The notes beneath the pieces were generated by a model. That model did not search any database. It saw only the letters and a list, made by a program, of their open reading frames with translations, and was not told the origin of the DNA. This document shows, piece by piece, positions 1 through 7,280 of a DNA stretch of 11,953 nucleotides; the first letter of the stretch is position 1, and each line of letters begins with the position of its first letter. The translations under genes were made by a program, and so were the position numbers. This DNA is from JAVEYA01 sp034003745 (GTDB taxonomy: Bacteria; Bacillota; Peptococcia; DRI-13; PHAD01), in contig JAVEYA010000073.1 in assembly GCA_034003745.1 (NCBI GenBank), positions 1 through 11,953 of the forward strand, read 5' to 3'.

Positions 1-1019
1 TGCTCCTCTGGCAGGATCCCCTGCGGATAATCGAGGGCATGACCATTTCCGGCTATGTCTTCAACTCCCATGATTGCTATATTTATGTGCGTGGCGAATA
101 CCGCAGCATCCAAAGAGAGTTCCAGCAAGCCATCGACAACGCGGAAAAGGCGGGCTACCTGGGCCATGATATCCTCGGCACCGGTTTTAACTTTAAAATC
201 CATATCATGACCGGGGCCGGCGCCTATGTCTGCGGAGAAAACTCCGCGCTGTTGAACTCCACCGAAGGCAAAGTCGGCCTGCCCCGTATCAAGCCGCCCC
301 ATCTGGCTGAAGTCGGCTTGTTCCTGCAGCCCACCCTGGTCAATAACGTGGAATCCTTCGCCAATATTCCGACCATCGTCAATGTCGGCGGCGACGAATA
401 TTTAAGCTACGGCACCCCCGATTCCGGCGGTACCAAGCTCATCTGCCTTTCCGGGCATGTCGCCAATCGAGGCGTCTACGAAGTTCCTTTCGGCGTCACC
501 CTGCGGGACATTATCTTCGACCCGGAATTGGGCGGCGGCGTGACGGGCAACGGCAAACTGAAGTTTTTCCATCTGGGCGGCCAGTCCGGACCCTGCGGCT
601 TCCCGGAACAGCTCGACACCACCTACTGCTATAAAATTCTGCGCAATACCGGTTTGTCCGTAGGTTCAGGGGCTGTCGTCGTATTGGATGAATCTGTCTG
701 TATCATCGATTATCTCAAATCCGTCACCGAGTTCTTCATCCATGAGTCCTGCGGCAAGTGCAATCCCTGCCGGGAAGGCAACAAGCAACTGTTGTTCATC
801 CTAAACCGCTTTACCGACGGGACGGCCACCGAGGCCGACATCGACCTTCTGCAGAAACTCTCCCGGACCATGGCCAAAGCTTCCTTCTGCGGGCTGGGAC
901 AGGCGGCGACAACGGCGCTGGATACCTTCCTGAAGTTCCGCCGCTCGGAATTCGAAGCGCACATTAAGGGAGAATGTCCGGCTGAAGTCTGTTTTACTAA
1001 TGAAAAGGCGGTGAAATAG
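1..1019 (+). CDS. hydB: NuoF/HydB-like NADH- and FMN-binding subunit of [FeFe]-hydrogenase (5' partial)
   Basis: This is the C-terminal part of a NuoF-family flavoprotein. The frame is open to the left edge (first full codon at 3), so the true start is outside. The subunit is expected to bind FMN and NAD(H) and pass electrons through a [4Fe-4S] cluster to HydA. Visible signs are an N-terminal 'IIEGM' block, the glycine-rich FMN/NAD loop GAGAYVCGE at about 213-239, 'PTLVNNVES' after it, and the cluster motif SCGKCNPC (cysteines at about 750, 759 and 768) with a fourth cysteine in FCGLGQ. The protein stops just after CPAEVC, so it lacks the C-terminal two-[4Fe-4S] ferredoxin domain found in many bifurcating HydB proteins. 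The residue after the conserved GE of the flavin loop is Asn, where Glu is usual. hydA begins 1 nt after the TAG stop. The family is certain; the name HydB rather than NuoF rests on the neighbouring hydA. Confidence 0.9.
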   Translation, partial: LLWQDPLRIIEGMTISGYVFNSHDCYIYVRGEYRSIQREFQQAIDNAEKAGYLGHDILGTGFNFKIHIMTGAGAYVCGENSALLNSTEGKVGLPRIKPPHLAEVGLFLQPTLVNNVESFANIPTIVNVGGDEYLSYGTPDSGGTKLICLSGHVANRGVYEVPFGVTLRDIIFDPELGGGVTGNGKLKFFHLGGQSGPCGFPEQLDTTYCYKILRNTGLSVGSGAVVVLDESVCIIDYLKSVTEFFIHESCGKCNPCREGNKQLLFILNRFTDGTATEADIDLLQKLSRTMAKASFCGLGQAATTALDTFLKFRRSEFEAHIKGECPAEVCFTNEKAVK

Positions 1020-1020
1020 C

Positions 1021-2760
1021 ATGAGTCATTATATAGATCCCCATGCCGATATCCATGCCAAAATCAACAATATTCCCGTTACCGTCAAAGGAGGAACCAC
1101 GATACTCGAAGCCGCACGGGAAGTCGGCATCAAAATTCCCACACTCTGCTACCACCCGGACCTGCCCAAACAGGCCAGCTGCCGGATTTGCGTGGTGGAA
1201 GTCAAGGGTCAGAGAAAATTCAAGACTGCCTGCAACACCCCCATCGAAGAAGGCGATGAAATTTTCACCAATACCAAAGCAGTTCGGGATACCCGGAGAA
1301 CCATCCTGGAATTAATCCTGGCCAACCATCCCACGGACTGCCTGAAATGTATCCGCAATACCAACTGCGAACTGCAAGATTTTGCCCATGAATATAAAAT
1401 CACCGAAATGCCCTTTGTCCTGACCGCCAAACCCGTACCCATCACCAGCAATAACCCTTCCATCGTGCGGGATATGGCCAAATGCGTTAAATGCGGCCGC
1501 TGTGCCGAAGTCTGCCAGAGCGTGCAGGATGTCTCCGCCATCGATACCGCCCACCGCTCGGATGAATTTACCGTAACCACCCCTTATGAAAAAGACCTCA
1601 CCGAAACTACCTGCACCTTCTGCGGGCAGTGCGTAGCCGTCTGTCCGGTGGGAGCGCTGTACGAAAAGGATGATACCGACCAAGTCTGGGCCGCTTTAGA
1701 AAATAAGGAGCTGCATACTGTGGTGCAGACCGCCCCGGCTATCCGCGTAGCCCTGGGCGAAGCCTTCGGTCTGGAGCCCGGCGCCGTCACTACCGGCAAA
1801 ATGGTTGCTGCCTTAAGGCGGCTCGGCTTTGCCAAGGTTTTCGATACCAACTTCACCGCCGATCTGACCATCATTGAAGAAGGCAACGAACTGCTGCACC
1901 GCCTCAAAGGGCATGGCAAACTGCCCATGATTACCTCCTGCAGCCCCGGTTGGGTCAATTTCATTGAGAAATTCTATCCTCGTCTTCTGCCCCATGTCTC
2001 TACCTGTAAATCGCCTCAGCAGATGTTCGGCGCGTTGGCCAAAACCTTCTATGCCGACAGAGCCGGTATTCCTGCGGAAAAGATTTTCTCCGTCTCCATT
2101 ATGCCTTGTACCGCCAAGAAATTTGAGGCGGCCCGTCCGGAAATGCGCAGCAGCGGTTACCGGGATGTGGACGTAGTCCTGACCACTCGTGAGCTGGCCC
2201 GGATGATCGACTTGGCCGGCATCAGCTTTGCCAACCTTCCGGAAGAGGACTTTGACGCTCCCTTCGGCTTAACCACCGGGGCGGCGGTTATTTTCGGCGC
2301 TTCCGGCGGCGTTATGGAAGCGGCTCTGCGCACTGTCTATGAAGTCGTCACCGGCCAGGATCTCCAGGATGTGGAATTTAAGAATGTCCGGGGCTATACC
2401 GATATTCGTGAAGCGGAAGTCGATTTGGCCGGCACCAAGGTAAAGATCGCCGTAGCCAGCAGCCTGAAGAATGCCCGCGTCCTTCTGGAACAAATCAAGC
2501 GGGGCGAATCCCCTTATCATTTCATCGAAATTATGGCCTGTCCGGGGGGATGCATCGGCGGAGGCGGGCAGCCTTACCGCGCTACGGCCGCACTGAAGTC
2601 CAAGCGGGCCGCCGGTATTTATGAGATAGACTGTTGCCAGCCCATTCGCCAGTCGCATAAGAACCCCTCCATCGATGAAATCTATCGGGAATTCCTGGGC
2701 AAACCCCTCGGCCACAAGTCGCACCATCTCTTGCATACCCACTATACACCACGGATTTAA
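1021..2760 (+). CDS. hydA: [FeFe]-hydrogenase catalytic subunit HydA
   Basis: This is a complete 579-residue iron-only hydrogenase that interconverts protons and H2, probably in the cytoplasm. In order it has: an N-terminal [2Fe-2S] domain (C43, C54, C57, C71); a His-ligated [4Fe-4S] site (H103, C107, C110, C116); two ferredoxin-type [4Fe-4S] clusters (C155/158/161/165 and C198/201/204/208); and an H-cluster domain with motifs L1 TSCSPGW (C307), L2 MPCTAKK (C363) and L3 MACPGGC followed by GGGGQP (C507, C511). Length and domain order match the modular M3 type, such as Clostridium pasteurianum CpI. There is no C-terminal extra [2Fe-2S] domain like that of Thermotoga maritima HydA. The start ATG lies 1 nt after the upstream stop, with an SD-like GGCGGTG at 1007-1013. 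The NuoF-like neighbour implies NADH as electron partner, with or without ferredoxin. L1 has a single Cys followed by Ser, where CpI has two Cys. Confidence 0.97.
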   Translation: MSHYIDPHADIHAKINNIPVTVKGGTTILEAAREVGIKIPTLCYHPDLPKQASCRICVVEVKGQRKFKTACNTPIEEGDEIFTNTKAVRDTRRTILELILANHPTDCLKCIRNTNCELQDFAHEYKITEMPFVLTAKPVPITSNNPSIVRDMAKCVKCGRCAEVCQSVQDVSAIDTAHRSDEFTVTTPYEKDLTETTCTFCGQCVAVCPVGALYEKDDTDQVWAALENKELHTVVQTAPAIRVALGEAFGLEPGAVTTGKMVAALRRLGFAKVFDTNFTADLTIIEEGNELLHRLKGHGKLPMITSCSPGWVNFIEKFYPRLLPHVSTCKSPQQMFGALAKTFYADRAGIPAEKIFSVSIMPCTAKKFEAARPEMRSSGYRDVDVVLTTRELARMIDLAGISFANLPEEDFDAPFGLTTGAAVIFGASGGVMEAALRTVYEVVTGQDLQDVEFKNVRGYTDIREAEVDLAGTKVKIAVASSLKNARVLLEQIKRGESPYHFIEIMACPGGCIGGGGQPYRATAALKSKRAAGIYEIDCCQPIRQSHKNPSIDEIYREFLGKPLGHKSHHLLHTHYTPRI

Positions 2761-2790
2761 AACTCTCGTTGATAAACCCGCCTTATTTAA

Positions 2791-2822
2791 AAAGCGCCCG
2801 CGAGTTTACTCGTAGGCGCTTT
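2791..2822. terminator. Shared (bidirectional) intrinsic terminator between hydA and the CDF gene
   Basis: AAAGCGCC at 2791-2798 pairs perfectly with GGCGCTTT at 2815-2822. After one mismatch and one G-U pair, CGAG at 2801-2804 pairs with CTCG at 2809-2812, leaving a TTTA loop at 2805-2808. Read on the minus strand the stem is followed by a run of T (GCTTTTTAAATAAG), a canonical intrinsic terminator for the long minus-strand run. Read on the plus strand it is followed by TTTCTTC, a weaker tract, but it lies 30 nt after the hydA stop and could serve there too. The stop codon of the CDF gene (2806-2808) lies in the loop. Confidence 0.8.
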
Positions 2823-3705
2823 CTTCATGGTACTTATCCAATGTCTCTATATTGATATGTATGTGCACGTTAGGAAAGAGGATACTCACTTCCTGCCGGA
2901 TGCTCTCCGCCACCTGGCAGCCTTTGCCGATGGTCGTCTCCGGCGCAAAATACAGGTGAAAATCAATCAGTCGCTGCGGCCCGGATTTACGCGTCCTGAG
3001 ATGCCCCGCTTCGACCCCTTCTCTTTGTTTGCATCGCTCCAAAATATGCAGGATGGCCTGTTCCTCCTTTTCCTCCAGCCGCACGTCTAAAAGCGGATTA
3101 AAGGCGTTGCGGCAGAGGTGCCAGGCTTCTTTGATGATAAACAAAGCGACAATGATGGCGACCAAAGGGTCAAGAATTTGAATATTGGTGATATTCATGA
3201 GAATCAAGCCTACGCCGACCCCCAGCGAGGTATAAACATCCGTCTTCAAGTGCAGCGCGTCGGCCTCTAAAGCGATGGAATCCTCTTCCCTGGCCGTCTT
3301 GTACAACACGCGCGAGACAAACGTATTGACCAGCGCAGAAAAAAACATCACGCCCACGGCCAGAAAAGTCATCTTGACGGGCTCCGGGTGGAGTATTTTC
3401 TCGGTAGCCTCTTTGATAATCAGGGCTGCTGCCAAAAAAATCAACAGACCTTCCACGACGCCGGAGATATTTTCAATCTTGCCATGCCCGTACGGATGCT
3501 CTTCGTCGGCAGGCTTGCCGGAAAAAGTCACCGACAGATAGGAAATCAGTGCGGCAATCAAGTCCATCCCGGAATGAATGGCCTCGGAAAGAATACTGAT
3601 GGAACCGCTCATAATACCGGCGACAGCCTTTAAGACGATCAATCCCGTGTTGGAGACAATCGATAAAGCTGCCGCCCGTTGTTTCTTGTTAATCTTCATC
3701 ACCAT
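2806..3705 (-). CDS. Cation diffusion facilitator (CDF) family transporter, probably Zn(II) efflux
   Basis: This 299-residue membrane protein would exchange cytoplasmic divalent cations for protons. The N-terminal two thirds contain about six hydrophobic helices. The helix-2 metal motif is H44xxxD48 and the helix-5 motif is H152xxxD156. The His/Asp pairing is typical of zinc-preferring CDFs; manganese and iron members tend to have Asp or Asn there. The loop after helix 2 has HPYGHGK (70-76), a family hallmark. The C-terminal cytoplasmic domain carries RTRKSG and a VHIHIN strand, as in the dimerising domain of YiiP-like proteins. The start is uncertain: ATG at 3705 and ATG at 3699 (MKINKK) both lie inside the end of the upstream gene, so translation is probably coupled to it and no strong separate SD is seen. 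The last codons and the stop form part of the terminator stem-loop. Metal specificity is inferred, not shown. Confidence 0.92.
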   Translation of the reverse strand: MVMKINKKQRAAALSIVSNTGLIVLKAVAGIMSGSISILSEAIHSGMDLIAALISYLSVTFSGKPADEEHPYGHGKIENISGVVEGLLIFLAAALIIKEATEKILHPEPVKMTFLAVGVMFFSALVNTFVSRVLYKTAREEDSIALEADALHLKTDVYTSLGVGVGLILMNITNIQILDPLVAIIVALFIIKEAWHLCRNAFNPLLDVRLEEKEEQAILHILERCKQREGVEAGHLRTRKSGPQRLIDFHLYFAPETTIGKGCQVAESIRQEVSILFPNVHIHINIETLDKYHEESAYE

Positions 3706-4129
3706 CAGGCCCGTGCTCGTTCAGATAAACAACCTTATCACAGTTGGGGCAGGTTACTTTAGTGACATCCCGGTCGGCCAGGAGGCTGCTGGCAAATCTA
3801 ACGACATCATGGCACTGGGGACATTCCACTTCGATATAATTCTCGTCGTCCCAGTCCTCCAGGTCCTCATCCTCGTCTTCGTCATCGTCCTCAGAATAAT
3901 CATCTTCGCCGTAAACTTCGGCTTCCAGGTCGCCCAAGTCTTCATCAATCGCTTCCGCATACTCGTTCAACTCATCCTGCTCCGCCGATAAGGCGTCCAG
4001 TTCATCCACAACGTCTTCCAACACATCCAGTATTGCGGTAAGCATTTTTCCTTCCTTGGTAGACTCGTCCAGTCCCAAACCTTCCTTCAGACCCTGCAGA
4101 TAGGCAATCTTCTCATCCAAGCGGCTCAC
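3689..4129 (-). CDS. CD1247 N-terminal domain protein: coiled-coil, acidic tract and zinc ribbon
   Basis: This 146-residue protein resembles Firmicutes proteins named for Clostridioides difficile CD1247; the function is unknown. Residues 1-65 are a helical region starting SRLDEKIAYLQGL and rich in Leu/Glu heptads, likely a coiled coil. Residues about 66-98 are an extreme Asp/Glu tract. Residues about 103-137 form a zinc ribbon with CPQC and CPNC separated by about 22 residues. The start is GTG at 4129, chosen because a strong SD (GGAGGG, 4137-4142) lies 7 nt upstream and the first residues match the family opening. The 3' end overlaps the CDF start by 17 nt (11 if CDF uses its second ATG), implying coupled synthesis. 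The zinc ribbon next to a probable zinc exporter suggests a metal-linked role, but that is only a guess from position. Some databases label relatives as transcription regulators; no DNA-binding domain is visible here. Confidence 0.85.
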   Translation of the reverse strand: MSRLDEKIAYLQGLKEGLGLDESTKEGKMLTAILDVLEDVVDELDALSAEQDELNEYAEAIDEDLGDLEAEVYGEDDYSEDDDEDEDEDLEDWDDENYIEVECPQCHDVVRFASSLLADRDVTKVTCPNCDKVVYLNEHGPDGDED

Positions 4130-4136
4130 TTTCGTT

Positions 4137-4142
4137 CCCTCC
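4137..4142 (-). promoter_or_regulatory. Strong SD fixing a GTG start of the CD1247-like gene
   Basis: On the minus strand GGAGGG is preceded by an A-run and followed by 7 nt (AACGAAA) and then GTG. No in-frame ATG nearby has a comparable site, so this SD decides the GTG start at 4129. Confidence 0.8.
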
Positions 4143-4174
4143 TTTTTTAACCTGATATGAAATCCATTGTATGT

Positions 4175-4732
4175 TTAAGCCCTGCTCACATAATTGCCGG
4201 TACGCGTATCGATAATCAGGACATCCCCTTCATTCACAAAAAACGGTACCTGCACAATCAAGCCTGTTTCCAGCGTGGCCGGCTTGCCGCCGCCGGAAGC
4301 GGTATCTCCCTTAATGCCCGGCTCAGTGGCAACAACCTCCAGCTCGACCTGTTTGGGTAAATCCAGGCCGATGACCTGTCCCTGATAGAAGAGGATGCCG
4401 GTGGTCATATTCTCCTTCAAGTACTTGGGCGCATCCTCCAGAATGCTCTCCAGGAGCGAGACCTGGTCGAAGGTTTCCGTATCCATAAAGGCCCAATTTT
4501 CCCCGTCTTTATAAAGATATTGCATTTCCTTCCGTTCAATATGCGCTTTGGGGAATTTTTCCCCGGGACGGAAAGTCCTTTCCACGCTGGAACCGGTCTT
4601 GACATTTCTTAATTTACAACGGACAAAAGCAGCGCCTTTGCCCGGCTTGACGTGCTGGAACTCCACCACTTGCACGACTTCACCATCAAGCTCGAATGTT
4701 AAACCTGTCCTGAAATCTGTTGTTGATATCAT
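4175..4732 (-). CDS. efp: Translation elongation factor P
   Basis: This complete 185-residue EF-P binds between the P and E sites of the ribosome and promotes peptide-bond formation at proline runs. It has the usual three beta-barrel domains: a KOW-like N-terminal domain with the tip loop VKPGKG (28-33, Lys32 at the site modified in many bacteria), a middle OB domain, and a C-terminal OB domain with the signature KGDTASGGGKPATLETG followed by VPFFVNEGD. Length is exactly typical. ATG at 4732 is preceded by a strong AAGGGAGGA (4738-4746) with 6 nt spacing, and that SD overlaps the pepP stop codon, so the two genes are tightly linked. The pepP-efp order is common in Firmicutes and functionally sensible, since both deal with proline-containing peptides. 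Nothing unusual was seen in the sequence. An enzyme for modifying Lys32 is not in the window. Confidence 0.98.
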   Translation of the reverse strand: MISTTDFRTGLTFELDGEVVQVVEFQHVKPGKGAAFVRCKLRNVKTGSSVERTFRPGEKFPKAHIERKEMQYLYKDGENWAFMDTETFDQVSLLESILEDAPKYLKENMTTGILFYQGQVIGLDLPKQVELEVVATEPGIKGDTASGGGKPATLETGLIVQVPFFVNEGDVLIIDTRTGNYVSRA

Positions 4733-4744
4733 AGTATTCCTCCC

Positions 4745-5809
4745 TTATATGATCATATCCTCAATATCTTTCGGTGCTCGGGTTAAAATTTCACATCCCT
4801 TGGCGCCGACCACAATCATATCCTCTATTCTGACGCCGCCCCAGCCGGGCAGATAAATGCCCGGTTCTACTGTAACAACCATGCCCGGCTGCAGGATCGT
4901 GTTATCCCGTGGGGCAAAACGGGGCTCCTCATGGATCTCCAGACCGACGCTATGTCCCAGACCATGTCCAAAGAACGAACCGTATCCATAATCTGCAATA
5001 ATATCCCGGGCTGTTTTGTCGATATCCGCAGCTTTTTTGCCGGGACGGATATTGTCGATAGCCCGCTCCTGAGCTTCTTTCACTATGGAATAAATTTCTC
5101 TTTGCCGCGCATCCGGCTGACCTATGATCAAGGTACGGGTAATATCCGAAGAATACCCCTCAAAGACTGCGCCGAAATCCAACGTCACGAAATCTCCGCT
5201 TTGGATAACCTTGTCGGTAGGGGTCCCGTGGGGTAAGGAAGAACGTACGCCGGAAGCTACAATGGTATCAAAGGCGTGCTTTTCCGCACCGGACCGTTTC
5301 ATAATAAATTCAAGTTCTGCCGCAATTTCTTTTTCGCGCAGGCCGGGTTTAATGATTTCTTTTATTTGCCCGAAAGCCGCATCGGCAATAGCGACGGCTT
5401 GTGCAATCAGCTGCAATTCCCCGGGCGATTTAATTTTACGCCTGTGTTCGAAAGGATTATACAGCGGCCATAACGTAAGGCCGGGCATCTTTTTCGAAAG
5501 CTCTTCATATATACTCAGGGTAATATGATCTTTTTCCAGGCCGATATCTTTTAAGCCATATTCTTTCGCCAGCTGCGCCAATGTTGCTGCCGGCTCAGGC
5601 TCCTGCTGCACAATGTGAAAATCCGGAGCCTGCTCCTTAGCCTGCTCCATGTAACGAAAGTCGGTAATTAGAAATTTTTCGTCCTTGTTGGTCACCAGCA
5701 GCATGCCGCTGGAACCGGTAAAGCCGCTGAAATAGCGACGGTTACTGGGCTTGCTCACCAAGAAGGCGTCCAGTTCCGCCGGCCAGGGCCTAAACATATC
5801 CTGATTCAA
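4745..5809 (-). CDS. pepP: Xaa-Pro aminopeptidase (peptidase M24B)
   Basis: This 354-residue metallopeptidase removes an N-terminal residue preceding proline. The N-terminal creatinase-like domain (about 1-125) includes RRYFSGFTGSSG. The C-terminal pita-bread domain carries the two-metal ligands D211 and D222 (in DFGAVFEGYSSDITRT), H286 (GHGLGHSVG), E315 (TVEPGIY) and E329 (VRIED). Length is normal for the Firmicutes short form. The start is TTG at 5809: a perfect AAGGAGG (5817-5823) sits 7 nt upstream, whereas the next ATG (5797, residue 5) is too far from it. efp follows after 12 nt, and tldE ends about 110 nt upstream. That is the longest gap in the minus-strand run, so a promoter may lie there. 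Identity is secure; the natural substrates are not shown. Confidence 0.97.
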   Translation of the reverse strand: MNQDMFRPWPAELDAFLVSKPSNRRYFSGFTGSSGMLLVTNKDEKFLITDFRYMEQAKEQAPDFHIVQQEPEPAATLAQLAKEYGLKDIGLEKDHITLSIYEELSKKMPGLTLWPLYNPFEHRRKIKSPGELQLIAQAVAIADAAFGQIKEIIKPGLREKEIAAELEFIMKRSGAEKHAFDTIVASGVRSSLPHGTPTDKVIQSGDFVTLDFGAVFEGYSSDITRTLIIGQPDARQREIYSIVKEAQERAIDNIRPGKKAADIDKTARDIIADYGYGSFFGHGLGHSVGLEIHEEPRFAPRDNTILQPGMVVTVEPGIYLPGWGGVRIEDMIVVGAKGCEILTRAPKDIEDMII

Positions 5810-5816
5810 CGGGTAA

Positions 5817-5823
5817 CCTCCTT
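5817..5823 (-). promoter_or_regulatory. Perfect SD fixing a TTG start of pepP
   Basis: The minus strand reads AAGGAGG, then 7 nt, then TTG (5809). The only nearby ATG (5797) is 19 nt from this site, beyond useful spacing, so TTG is the likely initiator. Confidence 0.8.
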
Positions 5824-5869
5824 ATTCGGCTATCCCCAGGGTAATTTTCCCTTTTGCATTTTATCATAA

Positions 5870-5899
5870 ACCATAACGCTTTCCTAGAGTATTCGCCAA
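5870..5899 (-). promoter_or_regulatory. Possible weak sigma-A promoter upstream of pepP-efp
   Basis: In the 110-nt gap between tldE and pepP the minus strand has TTGGCG (5894-5899, 4 of 6 matches to the -35 consensus) and TATGGT (5870-5875, 4 of 6 to -10) with an 18-nt spacer. TATGAT at 5863-5868 is a better -10 (5 of 6) but has no good -35. This is weak evidence; a transcript start upstream of pepP is plausible mainly because this is the widest gap in the run. Confidence 0.25.
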
Positions 5900-5918
5900 C
5901 GAATTTAGCTTCTCCTGT

Positions 5919-7259
5919 TCAGCCGCTGACGCTCATTGCTTTTATCCGCAAGGTTGGAGCGCCTTTGGTCACAAAAAAGGTTAAATCATTGCCCACAGCG
6001 TCCACATCCATAAGTATTTCCTGTAAATTGCCGGCAATAGCGACGCCTTTGACGGGTCTGGTCAATTCCCCGTTTTCAATCAATAAGCCGGCCGCCCCCA
6101 GCGAGAAGTCTCCGGAAACGGGATTAGCCGTATGCATTCCCATTACGTCGGTCACATAAAGACCCTTGGGCAGTTCACCGATAATCTCCTGCGGGGATTT
6201 CTCTCCCGGCGCCATATAGAAATTCGTAATACCCACTTCGGGCGTACTCTTATAGGAACCCCGGACACTGTTACCGGTAGAGGATACGCCCGATTTTTGG
6301 GCCGTATAAAGGTTATGCAAGAGCCCCGTAAGCCTGCCCTGCTCAATCAATACGGTTTCCTGCGAAGGCACGCCTTCGCCGTCAAAGGGGGCTGAACCCA
6401 GTCTTTTAGGCATAGAGCCGTCGTCAATAATGGTCACCAGCGGGCCGGCGACCGATTTCCCCCCTTTGCCCCGATAAAAGGACTTGCCTTTTAAGACCGC
6501 TTCCCCGGAAAAAGGCGTTTGCAGGACGCCTAAAAAATTGGTCCCGATATACGGGTCCAACACAACCGGCAGTACTGCCGAAGCAATACTTTGCGCTCCC
6601 AGCATACGCACCGCTTTCGCAGCGGCTTCCCGGCCGATACGGGGCGCTTCCAGTTCACTGTATTTTCTGGCGAACTGCATCGCCATCCCTGTCTGGTTGT
6701 CCTGATTCTCGCTTCCCAGCGCGACTGTATAAATGCCGCAGTAAGAACCCCGATACTCTCCGGACAGACCTTTGCTGTTCATAATGAAAGTACGGTAAAA
6801 CGCTTCCTGATAGACCGCCTTTTCCACCAGCCTGATCCGCTTATCCGCGCTCTTGGCGGCTTCTTCCATCTCTTGCGCCAGTTTGATTTTATCCTCGATG
6901 GGAACGGCAAATGTCGCCTCATCAAACAGCGCCATCGGCTGATACGCGTTCGTTTGTTCCGGCAGCTCCCAATACTCGTCAGGCTGGGTTTGCTGTGCGT
7001 TATGCAGGGCCTGCTCCACAACAAGCTTTAGCGCGGGCTCCCCCCAATCGGAAGTATAGGCATAGCCCAAACAGCCATCTTTGATGATCCGTAAGCCCAA
7101 ACCTCTCTCCTGGGCTATTTTCATATTTTCCACCGACAGGCCGGAAACCTCAATGCGTTTATCTTCCGCATCAAGCAAATAGACCTCCGCCTGTACGCCG
7201 TTTTTATCGCAGGCCAGCTGCAAAACCTTCTCGGCTGACTGCCGCAGTTCATCCGCCAT
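5919..7259 (-). CDS. tldE: TldE/PmbA-family subunit of TldD-TldE metalloprotease
   Basis: This 446-residue protein belongs to the PmbA/TldE (U62) family. In E. coli TldD and TldE form a heterodimeric protease that trims unfolded peptides, matures microcin B17 and degrades the CcdA antitoxin. The N-terminal domain (about 1-200) is the alpha/beta part. The C-terminal beta-rich part has GTNFLGVLQTPFSGEAV, VTIIDDGSMP, GVSSTGNSVRGSY and MGMHTANPVSGDFSLGAAG. As expected for TldE, and unlike TldD, it has no HExxxH zinc site, so it is the non-catalytic partner. ATG at 7259 follows the tldD stop by 21 nt, with AAGGG about 11 nt upstream. The adjacent, co-directional tldD is the natural partner. No recognisable precursor peptide for a ribosomally made natural product lies nearby, so a housekeeping role in peptide turnover is more likely. 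Confidence 0.94.
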   Translation of the reverse strand: MADELRQSAEKVLQLACDKNGVQAEVYLLDAEDKRIEVSGLSVENMKIAQERGLGLRIIKDGCLGYAYTSDWGEPALKLVVEQALHNAQQTQPDEYWELPEQTNAYQPMALFDEATFAVPIEDKIKLAQEMEEAAKSADKRIRLVEKAVYQEAFYRTFIMNSKGLSGEYRGSYCGIYTVALGSENQDNQTGMAMQFARKYSELEAPRIGREAAAKAVRMLGAQSIASAVLPVVLDPYIGTNFLGVLQTPFSGEAVLKGKSFYRGKGGKSVAGPLVTIIDDGSMPKRLGSAPFDGEGVPSQETVLIEQGRLTGLLHNLYTAQKSGVSSTGNSVRGSYKSTPEVGITNFYMAPGEKSPQEIIGELPKGLYVTDVMGMHTANPVSGDFSLGAAGLLIENGELTRPVKGVAIAGNLQEILMDVDAVGNDLTFFVTKGAPTLRIKAMSVSG

Positions 7260-7280
7260 GAAATCGTTTTCCCTTCTTTA

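Noticed and set aside
1209..1683. Two 123-codon minus-strand frames opposite hydA
   Set aside because: They overlap each other and cover the ferredoxin domains of HydA; no family features.
2269..2742. 157-codon open frame on the minus strand, opposite the end of hydA
   Set aside because: It lies wholly inside the well-conserved HydA H-cluster domain, has no SD or recognisable domain, and its composition is what the antisense of a GC-rich gene gives.
3578..3991. 137-codon plus-strand frame, hydrophobic near its end
   Set aside because: It is the antisense of the Asp/Glu tract of the CD1247-like gene, which reads as Val/Ile/Leu-rich codons on the opposite strand; no SD.
5891..5904. ATTCG/CGAAT hairpin after tldE as a terminator
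   Set aside because: Five-pair stem with no T-run on the minus strand; it also overlaps the weak -35 candidate.
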